Below the pieces are notes generated by a model, which searched no databases, was not told where the DNA came from, and saw nothing but the letters and a program-made list of their open reading frames with translations. The position numbers and the translations under genes are program-made. A DNA stretch of 64,000 bases from contig OZ242188.1 of assembly GCA_965205785.1 (NCBI GenBank), forward strand, positions 1,364,001 through 1,428,000, written 5' to 3'. Origin of the DNA: BJGV01 sp965205785. Its GTDB lineage: Bacteria; Pseudomonadota; Gammaproteobacteria; Burkholderiales; Nitrosomonadaceae. How positions within the stretch are numbered: the first letter of the stretch is position 1; each line of letters starts with the position of its first letter. Positions 9,425-17,300 of this stretch are shown here, in pieces.

Positions 9425-9472
9425 AAAATTGCCTCTTAATTTAGATTAAGCTATATGTAACTAATGTTGCTA

Positions 9473-9497
9473 ATACACGATTAATTTAGTCAACTAT
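9473..9497 (-). promoter_or_regulatory. IscR type 1-like operator, gene-proximal copy
   Basis: Read on the minus strand this 25-bp site starts ATAGTTGACTAAAT and ends TGTAT. The known type 1 IscR consensus is an ATA half site, a GACT core, a W-rich centre, an AGTC core and a TAT end. The site fits it apart from AATC in place of the second core and one further mismatch. It lies downstream of the -35 and over the -10 of the predicted promoter. Its centre is 28 bp from that of the second copy. Binding is inferred, not shown. Confidence 0.65.
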
Positions 9498-9521
9498 AAA
9501 ATACTTGATTGATTTAGTCAA
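9493..9521 (-). promoter_or_regulatory. Sigma-70 promoter of the SUF operon
   Basis: On the minus strand TTGACT (9516-9521) and TATAGT (9493-9498) are separated by exactly 17 bp and face iscR. Both boxes lie inside the two IscR-like sites. Transcription would start near 9486, giving a leader of about 60 bases before the iscR ATG. Confidence 0.7.
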
Positions 9522-9525
9522 CTAT
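9501..9525 (-). promoter_or_regulatory. IscR type 1-like operator, gene-distal copy
   Basis: On the minus strand this 25-bp site starts ATAGTTGACTAAAT and ends AAGTAT. It fits the type 1 IscR consensus with a single mismatch in the second core (AATC for AGTC). It covers the predicted -35 element of the iscR promoter, so bound holo-IscR would block RNA polymerase. Confidence 0.7.
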
Positions 9526-9647
9526 ATATTATATTTTTTATTAAGCTGAATGGATATCTATCAAATAATTGAAATATATAAGAATTATATAGTTAATAGG
9601 AATATTAGGGGTATGAATCAGGTTAATCGTTTAGAAGAGGACGATTT

Positions 9648-10265
9648 TTAACGAATGAGGAGATTCATGTGAGCTTTAATTAGCTTAATTGCTCTATTTC
9701 GGAAATGATTGCCATCTGAATCTTTTACCCACATATGTAGCAAGCCAATAAAAAATAACTGTGTATCAATAGCTAATTGGGCTGGTTCATGTGAAGGGTG
9801 TAATAACCCTTGTTCCCCTGCTTTCTCATAAGTAAGACGTAATTTCTCTTCTATACCAGAACATGTTTGCAGGATTTCCTGTAAAACCACAGAAAATTCA
9901 TTCACATATTCACATTTAATCATCATGATTTCGTAAATCTGTCTGGTTTCGACGCTATTACTGAGGAGCTGGATTGTTCCACATAAAAAATTTTCGATTC
10001 GTACTAGAGGATTAATATTACTTTCAACTAGTAGTGTATCGTCCATGCGATCTATTAGAGGTAGAAATACTTGTTCACGCATAGCCTGAAATACTTCAGT
10101 CTTATTTTTGAAATGCCAGTAGATTGCTCCGCGTGTGACCCCGGCCTGTGTCGCTATATGCTCCATGGTTGTACGGCTAACCCCGCGAGCTAAAAATACT
10201 TCACGCGCTGCGATAATGATGCTTTTTCGCGTCTATTCGGCATCTTCTTTAGTTTTTCTAGCCAT
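9648..10265 (-). pseudogene. TetR/AcrR-family repressor broken by an early amber codon
   Basis: Read from the ATG at 10265 the frame begins MARKTKEDAE, then hits TAG at 10233-10235 (codon 11). It continues in the same frame, without another stop, to the normal end at 9648. The continuation TRKSIIIAAREVFLARGVSRTTMEHIATQ is a textbook TetR helix-turn-helix start for AcrR-type repressors. The motif GVTRGAIYWHFKNKTEVF completes the recognition helix, and an AcrR-like ligand domain follows. The internal ATG at 10166 would give 172 residues but would lose helix 1. No good start lies between. The gene is thus probably inactive unless the amber codon is read through. Homologues repress a neighbouring RND pump, and such a pump lies at 13.1 kb. 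Confidence 0.8.
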
Positions 10266-10308
10266 ATTTTCAGATATTTGTTTACATACGAGGATGTTTG
10301 TATATAAC

Positions 10309-10332
10309 TACATACATACATACATACATACA
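10309..10332. repeat. TACA tetranucleotide microsatellite, six units
   Basis: Six exact tandem copies of TACA lie between the broken regulator and the small gene at 10386. The last three units form the left half of an AcrR-like operator (10321-10344). Repeat slippage would change spacing in this control region in steps of 4 bp. Confidence 0.9.
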
Positions 10333-10344
10333 TGAATGTAAGCA
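10321..10344. promoter_or_regulatory. AcrR-like operator (imperfect inverted repeat)
   Basis: The 24-bp site has the left arm TACATACAT and the right arm GAATGTAAGCA. The operator known from the E. coli acrR-acrA region has arms TACATACAT and GAATGTATGTA, so the two agree at most positions. A weaker TACATAC / TTTGTA pair occurs at 10284-10303. The site sits before the TetR/AcrR-type gene, as expected for an autoregulated repressor. Recognition is inferred from similarity. Confidence 0.55.
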
Positions 10345-10385
10345 AGTTATTTTGGTAAGTATCCCTTCGCAACAAGTGAAAGATA

Positions 10386-10610
10386 ATGGATAATAATACC
10401 AACCTTGGCAAGGTAACGCCAATCGCACTTAGACGGATGGCAAAATCAATTGCATCAAATTATGGTGATGATGGAGCAATAATAATTACGGTAGGGAAAG
10501 AAGGCGCCCGTGTAGGTGTTGAAGGTTTAACGCCTCAACAAATTCAGGATGCCCTCTGTGTTGCTATTAACTACAACTTCTATTTCTCAGAACAAGAGTC
10601 TACTTCTTAA
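10386..10610 (+). CDS. Small protein of unknown function (74 residues)
   Basis: I do not recognise this gene. The 74-residue product is soluble, with no signal peptide or membrane segment. It reads as a compact alpha/beta domain: helix PIALRRMAKSIASNYG, strand AIIITVGKEGARVGVEG, then helix TPQQIQDALCVAINYN. The codon pattern and the even spread of charged residues favour a real gene, but the ribosome site is weak. It overlaps the 3' end of the convergent broken HNH gene by 11 bp and lies just downstream of the AcrR-like operator. It is probably part of the accessory block. Confidence 0.55.
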   Translation: MDNNTNLGKVTPIALRRMAKSIASNYGDDGAIIITVGKEGARVGVEGLTPQQIQDALCVAINYNFYFSEQESTS

Positions 10611-10851
10611 CTTTGTCTGATTTTTCTCGGTTCTCTTCCCAGTGTAATGGTTGGAGGTTACTTGGATTATCAGAACCACCTTTAGACTCTGGATGCTTAT
10701 GGTCTATTTCCCATCCATATTCACCCGTAGTCCCATAAGATGGCTTCCTAATCTTATTGTCCTCGCCATCTTTTCACCATACATCTGGGTTTTTACCTCT
10801 AATGGGCTTAGCCTTATCCCATACTTGCTCTATTGTTTTCTTGCTTGCCAT
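10600..10851 (-). pseudogene. HNH-type small protein interrupted by a TGA codon
   Basis: The minus strand from the ATG at 10851 reads MASKKTIEQVWDKAKPIRG and goes on to codon 25, with TGA at codon 26 (10774-10776). The same frame then stays open to TAG at 10600. The second half has the HNH-like stretch YGWEIDHKHPESKGGSDNP followed by SNLQPLHWEENREKSDK. The conserved Asp-His, the GG-S-D and the N-L-Q-P-LHW match the HNH nuclease fold seen in many small phage and island proteins. Without the TGA it would be 83 residues. A single point mutation is the simplest reading. The opposite-strand frame here is a shadow. Confidence 0.7.
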
Positions 10852-10939
10852 GTTAAAAATACTCCATAAAACACGCTTTATTCAAACTTGACATACTATA
10901 TATATGTATGCTCAACTATAAAGCGAAGTTGAAAGAAAT

Positions 10940-11005
10940 GGAGCGGAAGGGAATTGAACCCTCGGCATGAAGTTTAGGAGACCACAGTCGTACCTAACCC
11001 GCCCC
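10940..11005 (-). other. tRNA-like fold, anticodon-like CCU, no normal D arm
   Basis: The minus strand from 11005 to 10940 (66 nt) folds as follows. A 7-bp acceptor pairs GGGGCGG with CCGCTCC (one G-U). A T arm has the stem GAGGG/CCCTT and the loop TTCAATT. A 5-nt variable region is present. An anticodon arm has the loop CTCCTAA, which would present CCU (arginine), with one mismatch in its stem. Only 13 nt separate the acceptor and anticodon stems, too few for a usual D arm. The next base is A, with no encoded CCA. It could be a decayed tRNA-Arg(CCU), an integration-site fragment or a tRNA mimic. Confidence 0.5.
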
Positions 11006-11026
11006 AATGTTTATTAGTGCCTCACC

Positions 11027-11075
11027 ACCCGTATTAAGTTTGTCCGACAAGACTGAGACTTAATACGGGTTTTTC
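11027..11075 (+). terminator. Strong hairpin with T tract
   Basis: A perfect 13-bp stem pairs ACCCGTATTAAGT (11027-11039) with ACTTAATACGGGT (11058-11070) around an 18-nt loop. TTTTCT follows on the plus strand. It looks like an intrinsic terminator for plus-strand transcription, yet no plus-strand gene ends close by. It may end a small RNA or belong to an element boundary. Confidence 0.6.
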
Positions 11076-11129
11076 TATTTGGGTCGCGAGCAACGAAGGC
11101 ATAGTACGCTCGGCCTCTGCTTTAGAGCC

Positions 11130-11678
11130 TCATAATTCACCTTCCTCTTGTGATTGGTTAGAATCTTCATCGTCATTCTCTGTGCTATCAGTTTGACTAA
11201 TGGGAGTGGTTGTGTAAACGCTTCTTTTGTTTGGTTCCTTGTAAATTTGCTCATTCTGAACCATGCGATATAGCTTAGCCGTTAGTAACGGACGCTTTAC
11301 AATTTCCTTGGTTTTATAATAAATTCCTATCAAAATTCTATCTAAAGAAAGCTTGCCACCAGCAGCGTCTATCAACTCGGTTATTAAAATTTCTTGTGGG
11401 TCTTTATTTTTGATACTTAACTGTTCAATTACTTCCTTTGGTAAGCCAGCTAGTTCTTTTTGAAACAATATTCCGGCTGGATCAACATCATGTGACGGCA
11501 GATTTTTGTCTCTGTCTATCCAGGTTTTTTCAAGGAATGTGAGTAGGGAGCGAAAGTGTTCTGCACTTTCACAATGGAAATTTAATTTTTTCGGATTACT
11601 ACGTGTAGCGGTTGCTCTACGGTCTTGATACTCTATTTGGGACTTTACAAAGTCGATGTGATCTGCTATATTGTTCAT
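11130..11678 (-). CDS. Protein of unknown function in the accessory block (182 residues)
   Basis: I do not recognise a named family. The 182-residue protein is soluble. Residues 1-70 are mostly helical (HIDFVKSQIEYQDRRATATR). Residues about 85-150 look like a winged-helix-type unit: a helix (EVIEQLSIKNKDPQEILITELIDAA), a short turn (GKLSLDRILIGIYY), and a strand-rich end (LYRMVQNEQIYKEPNKRSVYT). The last 25 residues are acidic and disordered (TENDDEDSNQSQEEGEL). The ATG at 11678 has an AGGACAG ribosome site. A regulatory or phage-like DNA-binding role is possible but unproven. Confidence 0.6.
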   Translation of the reverse strand: MNNIADHIDFVKSQIEYQDRRATATRSNPKKLNFHCESAEHFRSLLTFLEKTWIDRDKNLPSHDVDPAGILFQKELAGLPKEVIEQLSIKNKDPQEILITELIDAAGGKLSLDRILIGIYYKTKEIVKRPLLTAKLYRMVQNEQIYKEPNKRSVYTTTPISQTDSTENDDEDSNQSQEEGEL

Positions 11679-11766
11679 TGCTAACTGTCCTCTTTTCTGT
11701 CGATGGTTTAAGCTCTAAACTTGGTTTCCCTCAATAGAGGGGTAAAAACCCCAAGATTTGATTCAG

Positions 11767-11796
11767 AAAGCCGAGGTCTAACCACCTCGGCTTTTT
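11767..11796 (+). terminator. 11-bp hairpin with T tract upstream of the 182-residue gene
   Basis: AAAGCCGAGGT (11767-11777) pairs perfectly with ACCTCGGCTTT (11784-11794) around a 6-nt loop, with further Ts on the plus strand. A second small GGGG/CCCC hairpin precedes it near 11740-11753. Both lie in the 298-bp gap upstream of the minus-strand gene at 11678, so they could also act in its leader. The rest of this gap has only an AT-rich stretch with a TATAAT at 11935-11940 before the 54-residue gene. Confidence 0.5.
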
Positions 11797-11976
11797 CACG
11801 TTCTTCCATATTAACATAAGATGCTGAAAATAGCAACGCTATTCCACAATAAACATGATAAGTTACGGATGCTTTAGCCGTGAGTTAACCCCATAAATAA
11901 ACGTGAGAAAATTATACTATATATTTCAATAAGATATAATTTCTTAAAATAGTGTTGTTAAATTCATGAGGAAATA

Positions 11977-12141
11977 ATGGCTATAAAAACGACAAACAAA
12001 CAGACTAAATATTCTATATCATTATCACCAAAGGATAAAGAAAGACATAGGGATAACAAACGCGTTGAGACAACCAGCGGTAATAGAGGCCGCTTTAATC
12101 GTCTTCTTGATGATGCCGTTCTAGGTGTTAAGAAGAAATAG
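11977..12141 (+). CDS. Small basic protein of unknown function (54 residues)
   Basis: The ATG at 11977 follows a good GAGGAA ribosome site and a TATAAT box, and opens 54 codons ending in TAG at 12141. The product is basic. The element KYSISLSPKDKERHRDNKR, then GNRGRFNRLLDDAV, resembles the strand-helix-helix layout of ribbon-helix-helix DNA-binding proteins such as antitoxins, but I see no partner toxin. It converges on the IS1595 transposase and overlaps its 3' end by 14 bp. It may be a passenger of that element or an older resident gene. Confidence 0.5.
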   Translation: MAIKTTNKQTKYSISLSPKDKERHRDNKRVETTSGNRGRFNRLLDDAVLGVKKK

Positions 12142-13021
12142 TAGGTTTGCTGATCTGTGCTAGCATCCTATGAAACATACCAGCTGGTGCTTCACGGTTG
12201 TTATATCTGAATGCAAACTCATTTACATATTTCTGTAAATGCTTACGTGATACTGAGGCATGGGTACTTCGGATACCGCGTTTTAGGTGTGACCAAAAAC
12301 CTTCAATTGTATTTGTGTAGTAGATACCGTTTACCCACTCATCAATATTGTGATTAACCTTACCATGGGTATATCCCATATTTTTTAGTGATGTATAGGA
12401 ACGGTGTGTATCAGTTGAAATTGTAGTTCCGGCTTCGATATTATTTTGTACGATTGGTAGTAATGTAGCCCTTTTCTCATTGGGTACAACCTTACCTCGA
12501 AGCGATCCATTACGTTGCACCATTCCAAACACTGTACTCTTATTTTTGAGATATTCTCCTTTACCTTGCTTTTTAACTTTTACCTTGCCACCAATATAGG
12601 TTTCGTCCATTTCAACATGACCGGACAAAGAGCTAGGGTTGTTAGCTTTATCCCTTGCAGCCATGAGTTCACGCAATTGGTGTCCGATGCGCCACGCACA
12701 TTTATAGGTTACTCCTAGCTGACGTTGTAGTTCCTTGGCTGATACACCATTACGGGTTGCGGTCATAAGATACATCGCATAAAACCAATCTGTTAATGGT
12801 GTACAGGATTTCTCAAAAACTGTTCCCGAGCAAGGGTAAATATGACAACCTTCCTGACAGGCAAAAGCACGCCGACCTTCTATCCGAGTTAACTTACCAA
12901 CTACACCACAGCTCGGGCATGAATCAATGTTACCATAACGCCTTTGAAGGACAGCTTGTAGGCACGTTTCATCATCAGGGTATTGGGCTTGAAACTGTTT
13001 ACGGGTATATTTTTCGGTCAT
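12128..13021 (-). mobile_element. IS1595-family transposase
   Basis: The transposase moves its own insertion sequence by DDE chemistry. The N-terminus has a zinc ribbon (CPSC at residues 35-38, then CQEGC at 55-59). The ISXO2-like catalytic domain has Asp139 (HVEMDETYIGGK), Asp204 (ISTDTHRSY) and the NTIEGFWSHLKRG motif with Asn237 and Glu240, as in the IS1595 DDN(E) group. The start is the ATG at 13021, after GGAG. A longer reading from 13051 would begin upstream of the promoter -10 box and is wrong. The length of 297 residues is normal and the frame is intact, so the element may be active. I could not fix terminal inverted repeats or target duplications by eye. Confidence 0.88.
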
Positions 13022-13042
13022 ATTTGTATCTCCAATGACTAA

Positions 13043-13071
13043 ACTATACATTATGCTCTACTTGTTGTCAA
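13043..13071 (-). promoter_or_regulatory. Strong sigma-70 promoter of the IS1595 transposase
   Basis: On the minus strand a perfect TTGACA (13066-13071) and TATAGT (13043-13048) are 17 bp apart. Transcription would start about 15 bp before the transposase ATG at 13021. Confidence 0.75.
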
Positions 13072-13113
13072 GGGATATTTACCGTTATTTTAGTAAAAAT
13101 ATGGGATTAATTT

Positions 13114-14313
13114 ATGTTGTTATCTAATTTTAGCGGGTACTGTCATTGTAATTTGCAGTTTGTAGCCCGCTTAAAGATAGTTGTTGTGTTTGTTACAGTC
13201 GTCATTCTGACGGCATGCAGTAATAACAATCAGGAAGCTCCCGGTAACATTTCTTCACAAATGGCTATGCCAGTCAGCGTGATGTCGGTTGATCCTACAA
13301 GCGTGCCAATTAGTGCTGAGGCAGTAGCGCAAACTGAAGGTGCTAAGGAAGTTGAAATACGCCCCCGTGTGGGAGGTATTTTGCTGAAACGCTTATATGA
13401 TGAGGGTGCTGCTGTTGAGGAAGGTCAGCCAATGTTTTTAATTGATCCGGTTCCCTATCAAAATGCTCTGGCACAGGCCAAAGCCCAACTCACTGAACAA
13501 AAAGCTCGAATTGAGCAAACTCGACGTGAAGAAAATCGTCTACAAGAGTTACTCTCCACGAAGTCAATTAGCCAACGTGAATACGATAATGCAGTATCTG
13601 AGAACGCGATTACAAATGCTGCCTTGCAGCAAGCTGAAGTTCGTGTACGGGATGCAAAACTTAATCTTTCATATACAACTGTAACTGCTCCTGTAAAAGG
13701 GATATCAGGTCGGCGCCAACTTTCTGAAGGAGTGTTAGTACAAGCTAACACAAGTTTACTGACAACGATCATTCAATTATCACCAATTTGGGTTCGTTTT
13801 AGCTTATCTGATAATGAATTGACAAAACTCGGAGGATACCTGAGTGAGCAAAATGTAATAAATGTAACGTTAATATTGCCAGATGGTACTGAATATAATC
13901 AAAGCGGAAAATTAAATTTTGCCGCCAGAGAAATCGATCCTACCTTGGGCACACAACAGTTACGCGCAACATTTGATAACTCGGATCAGCAATTGTTACC
14001 TGGACAATTTGTTCGTGTTCGAGTTACAACCGGTGAACAAAAAGGGATTTTTCTTGTTCCTCAGACAGCTGTTTTGACATCCGATCTTGGTAAGGCAGTT
14101 TATGTAGTTAATGAAAAGAATGAAGCTGTTATGCGGCCGGTTGTAACCGGAAACTGGGTTGGAAAAGATTGGGTGATTCTTGAGGGACTTAAAGCGGGTG
14201 ACAAGGTAATTGTTGATAATCTTATCAAGCTTCGTCCAGGTACTCCGGTATCACCACATTCTAAAGATATGGGTCATGCGGAATCAGTAAAACAAACTGA
14301 CTCTGGTGGTTGA
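13114..14313 (+). CDS. RND efflux periplasmic adaptor (membrane fusion lipoprotein)
   Basis: This MexA/AcrA-type adaptor links the inner-membrane pump to the outer-membrane channel. A lipoprotein signal ends in the lipobox LTAC, with Cys at about residue 35 of the longest reading, so the real start may be slightly downstream. Biotinyl-lipoyl half motifs (EIRPRVGGILLKRLYDEGA and LSYTTVTAPVKGISG) flank a coiled-coil hairpin, about residues 105-170, with the segment KSISQREYDNAVSENAITNA. The beta-barrel and membrane-proximal domains follow. Only about 40 bp separate it from the divergent IS promoter, so its own promoter may have been altered by the insertion. Substrates are unknown. Confidence 0.9.
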   Translation: MLLSNFSGYCHCNLQFVARLKIVVVFVTVVILTACSNNNQEAPGNISSQMAMPVSVMSVDPTSVPISAEAVAQTEGAKEVEIRPRVGGILLKRLYDEGAAVEEGQPMFLIDPVPYQNALAQAKAQLTEQKARIEQTRREENRLQELLSTKSISQREYDNAVSENAITNAALQQAEVRVRDAKLNLSYTTVTAPVKGISGRRQLSEGVLVQANTSLLTTIIQLSPIWVRFSLSDNELTKLGGYLSEQNVINVTLILPDGTEYNQSGKLNFAAREIDPTLGTQQLRATFDNSDQQLLPGQFVRVRVTTGEQKGIFLVPQTAVLTSDLGKAVYVVNEKNEAVMRPVVTGNWVGKDWVILEGLKAGDKVIVDNLIKLRPGTPVSPHSKDMGHAESVKQTDSGG

Positions 14314-14330
14314 AAATAACTGTAATTATC

Positions 14331-17300
14331 ATGACAAGATTCTTCATCACACGACCAATTTTTGCATCTGTATTATCCATTATCATTGTTCTGGCAGGGT
14401 TGGCCTCAGCAATGCAGCTTCCTATCGCTCAATATCCACAAATTGCACCGCCTACCGTATTAGTAACCGCTACTTTCCCTGGGGCAAGTGCAGAAACCCT
14501 GGCAAAAACAGTTGCTGCACCGATTGAAGAAGAGCTAAGTGGCATTGAGAATTTATTATATTTTAGTTCTAGTGCTGATTCCAGCGGCACATTAACAATT
14601 ACTGCAACGTTTGAAGTCGGGACTGATATTGATCAGGCGACATTTAATGTAAGCAATCGCGTGAACATAGCTTTGCCACGTTTACCAGATGATGTGCGTC
14701 GAACTGGTCTTGTAGTACAGAAGCGATCAAATGACATTCTGATAGTTGTTATGCTAATTTCAGACAAGGTTAAGCATGACACGTTGTATTTAAGTAATTA
14801 TGCAACACTTAATGTACTGGATGAATTAAAACGTATTAAAGGTGTTGGTGATGCAACTGTTTTCGGTGGTCAGGATTATTCCATGCGTATCTGGTTACGC
14901 CCCGATCGCATGGCGCAACTTGGAGTAACTACATCAGATATTGCCAGCGCAATTCGGTCACAGAATGCGCAATATGCTTCTGGAAAGATCGGACAAGAAC
15001 CTGCTCCTGCAGATCAACAGCTAGCATATACCGTTGTTGCCAAAGGCCGTCTGTTGGAACCGGAACAATTTGGCAATATAGTTATTCGTGCCAGTGGTCC
15101 GCGAGGTGTTCTCTACCTTAAAGATGTTGCCCGTATTGAATTAGGTGCGCAAAGTTACAACGTACGCACCACACTTAATGGTCAACCTGGAACAGGCATT
15201 CCTATTTTTTTACAGAATGGTGCTAATGCTCTCGATACGGCAAACGCTATTAAGGTCAAAATGGATGAGCTTAAGCAACGTTTTCCTGAGGGGATGGATT
15301 ATGTGGTGCCATACGATACCAGTTTGTTTGTTAAGGCATCAATTTGGGAGGTAATTAAAACGCTAGGGGAAGCAATGGTGCTGATTTTGCTCGTTGTATT
15401 CCTATTTCTGCAAAGTTGGCGCGCTACACTGATTCCAATGATCGCGGTACCTATTTCTTTGGTGGGTACTTTTGCCGGTTTGTGGATGTTCGGGTTTTCA
15501 ATAAATACGTTAACACTTTTTGCTATGGTGCTATCCATAGGTACTGTGGTGGACGATGCAATTATAGTATTGGAAAACATTGAGCGTTTAATGGAGGAAG
15601 AAAAATTATCCCCAATTAAAGCGGCTATTAAAGCGATGGAACAAGTATCAGGCGCAGTCGTTGCAATTGTACTGGTGCTATGTGCAGTATTTGTACCTGT
15701 TGCTTTTCTTGGAGGTATTGCTGGTGAGTTATATCGCCAGTTTGCTGTTACCGTAGCTGTTGCTGTGGTTATATCTGGTGTAGTGGCGCTAACCTTAACA
15801 CCTGCGTTATGTGCCATTTTACTGAAGAAAACACACGGAGAATCTGCATTTTTCAAAGCATTCAACCGTGGATTCCGTAAGTTTACTGAATTCTATACTC
15901 GTACAGTTGACCTTACGATACGCCACAAAATTACTGGTACATTCGTATTTATAGGATTCATCGCAATTGCGATTTATTTACTTAAATTAGTGCCGGGTAG
16001 TTTTGTCCCACCTGAAGACCAGGGGTATGTAGTAACTGCAACAATATTACCCGATGGAGCAACACTTTCACGAACAACTAAAACAGCTGAAGCAGTACGA
16101 GCTGCTATTGCAGATGATCCGGCAGTATCACATCAATTCGTTGTAAACGGATTTGATCTTATTGGTGGTGGTAATAAAACCAGCTCAGCAACTATGTTTG
16201 TTGCATTCAAAGACTGGTCTGAACGTTCAGCCTCAGCTGAAGATATTGTTAAAAAATTAACTGGTATTGGCATGATGCAACCTGATGGTCTGGCAATTGC
16301 ATTTAACCCACCTGCAATTCGTGGTCTAGGAAACTCAGGAGGATTTGAAGTCTATGTGCAAAGTCGAGGTGATTCAAACCCCTTGCGCTTATCCGGTGTG
16401 GTTAACAATTTTATTGGAGAGTTAAAAAAAGAGTCTCGTCTGACCGGTATCAATACTTTTTTTCGCCCTACTGTGCCGCAGTTTTTTGTTGAAGTTGATG
16501 AAGCCAAGGCAATCTCTCAGGATGTTCCGATTACTGATATTTATGCAACTTTACAAAGTACCATGGGTTCACTCTATGTTAACGATTTTAATCGGTCCGG
16601 ACGTACTTATCGTGTACAGATGCAGGCAGAACCACAATATCGTATGAAGCCAGAGGATCTAGGGAGAGTGTATGTGCGGTCACAATCCGGCGCGATGGTA
16701 CCTTTATCAGCTTTGAGTAAAGTAAGTGATTTAGTTGGTGCAGAACAGCTAGAGCGATATAACGGTTTGCTATCGGCAAAAATACTTGGGAGTGGGGCAC
16801 CTGGTGTCAGTTCGGGTGATGCTATTCAGTTAGTGGAAGAGATTGCTGCAAGAAATTTACCAGATAACTACCAGATATCCTGGACTGGTAAAGCCTATCA
16901 GGAGAAACGAACTGGTTCAGCAGCAATCTTTGCTTTTAGTTTTGCAATTATTATGGTGTTTCTGATTTTAGCAGCACAGTTTGAGACTTGGGCTTTACCA
17001 CTAGCCGTGATTATGGCCGTACCTTTTGCACTGACCGGCGCATTACTTGCTGTGTTTTTACGAGGGATGCCTAATGATATTTATTTTCAGGTAGGTCTGA
17101 TTGCCTTGATCGGACTGGCAGCAAAAAATGCAATTCTGATCGTGGAATTTGCAAGCCAGAAAATGGAGGAAGGCGTGCCTGTTGCACAAGCAGCTATTGA
17201 AGCTGCACGTATGCGTTTCCGTCCAATTGTTATGACATCAATGACCTTTGTGCTTGGGATTGTTCCGCTAGTAATTGCCACTGGTGCAGGCTCAGCTGCA

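Noticed and set aside
10309..10332. TACA array as a CRISPR
   Set aside because: Units are 4 bp with no spacers and no cas genes are present.
10190..10411. 73-residue minus-strand frame over the TACA repeat
   Set aside because: It exists only because the repeat has no stops in that frame, and it overlaps the start of the repressor in another frame.
10651..10869. 72-residue plus-strand frame over the HNH-type gene
   Set aside because: It is a shadow of the broken minus-strand gene, whose protein shows real HNH-like motifs.
10867..10937. AT-rich near-palindrome around 10891-10909 as a promoter or operator
   Set aside because: A TTGACA is present on the plus strand but no -10 box fits at 16-18 bp, so it was not called.
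13022..13051. Ten-residue N-terminal extension of the IS1595 transposase
   Set aside because: The upstream ATG lies upstream of the -10 box of the transposase promoter, so it would not be in the transcript.
15299..15865. 188-residue antisense frame in the RND pump gene
   Set aside because: It is antisense to a fully intact pump gene and is rich in Thr and Ala as expected from reversed codons.
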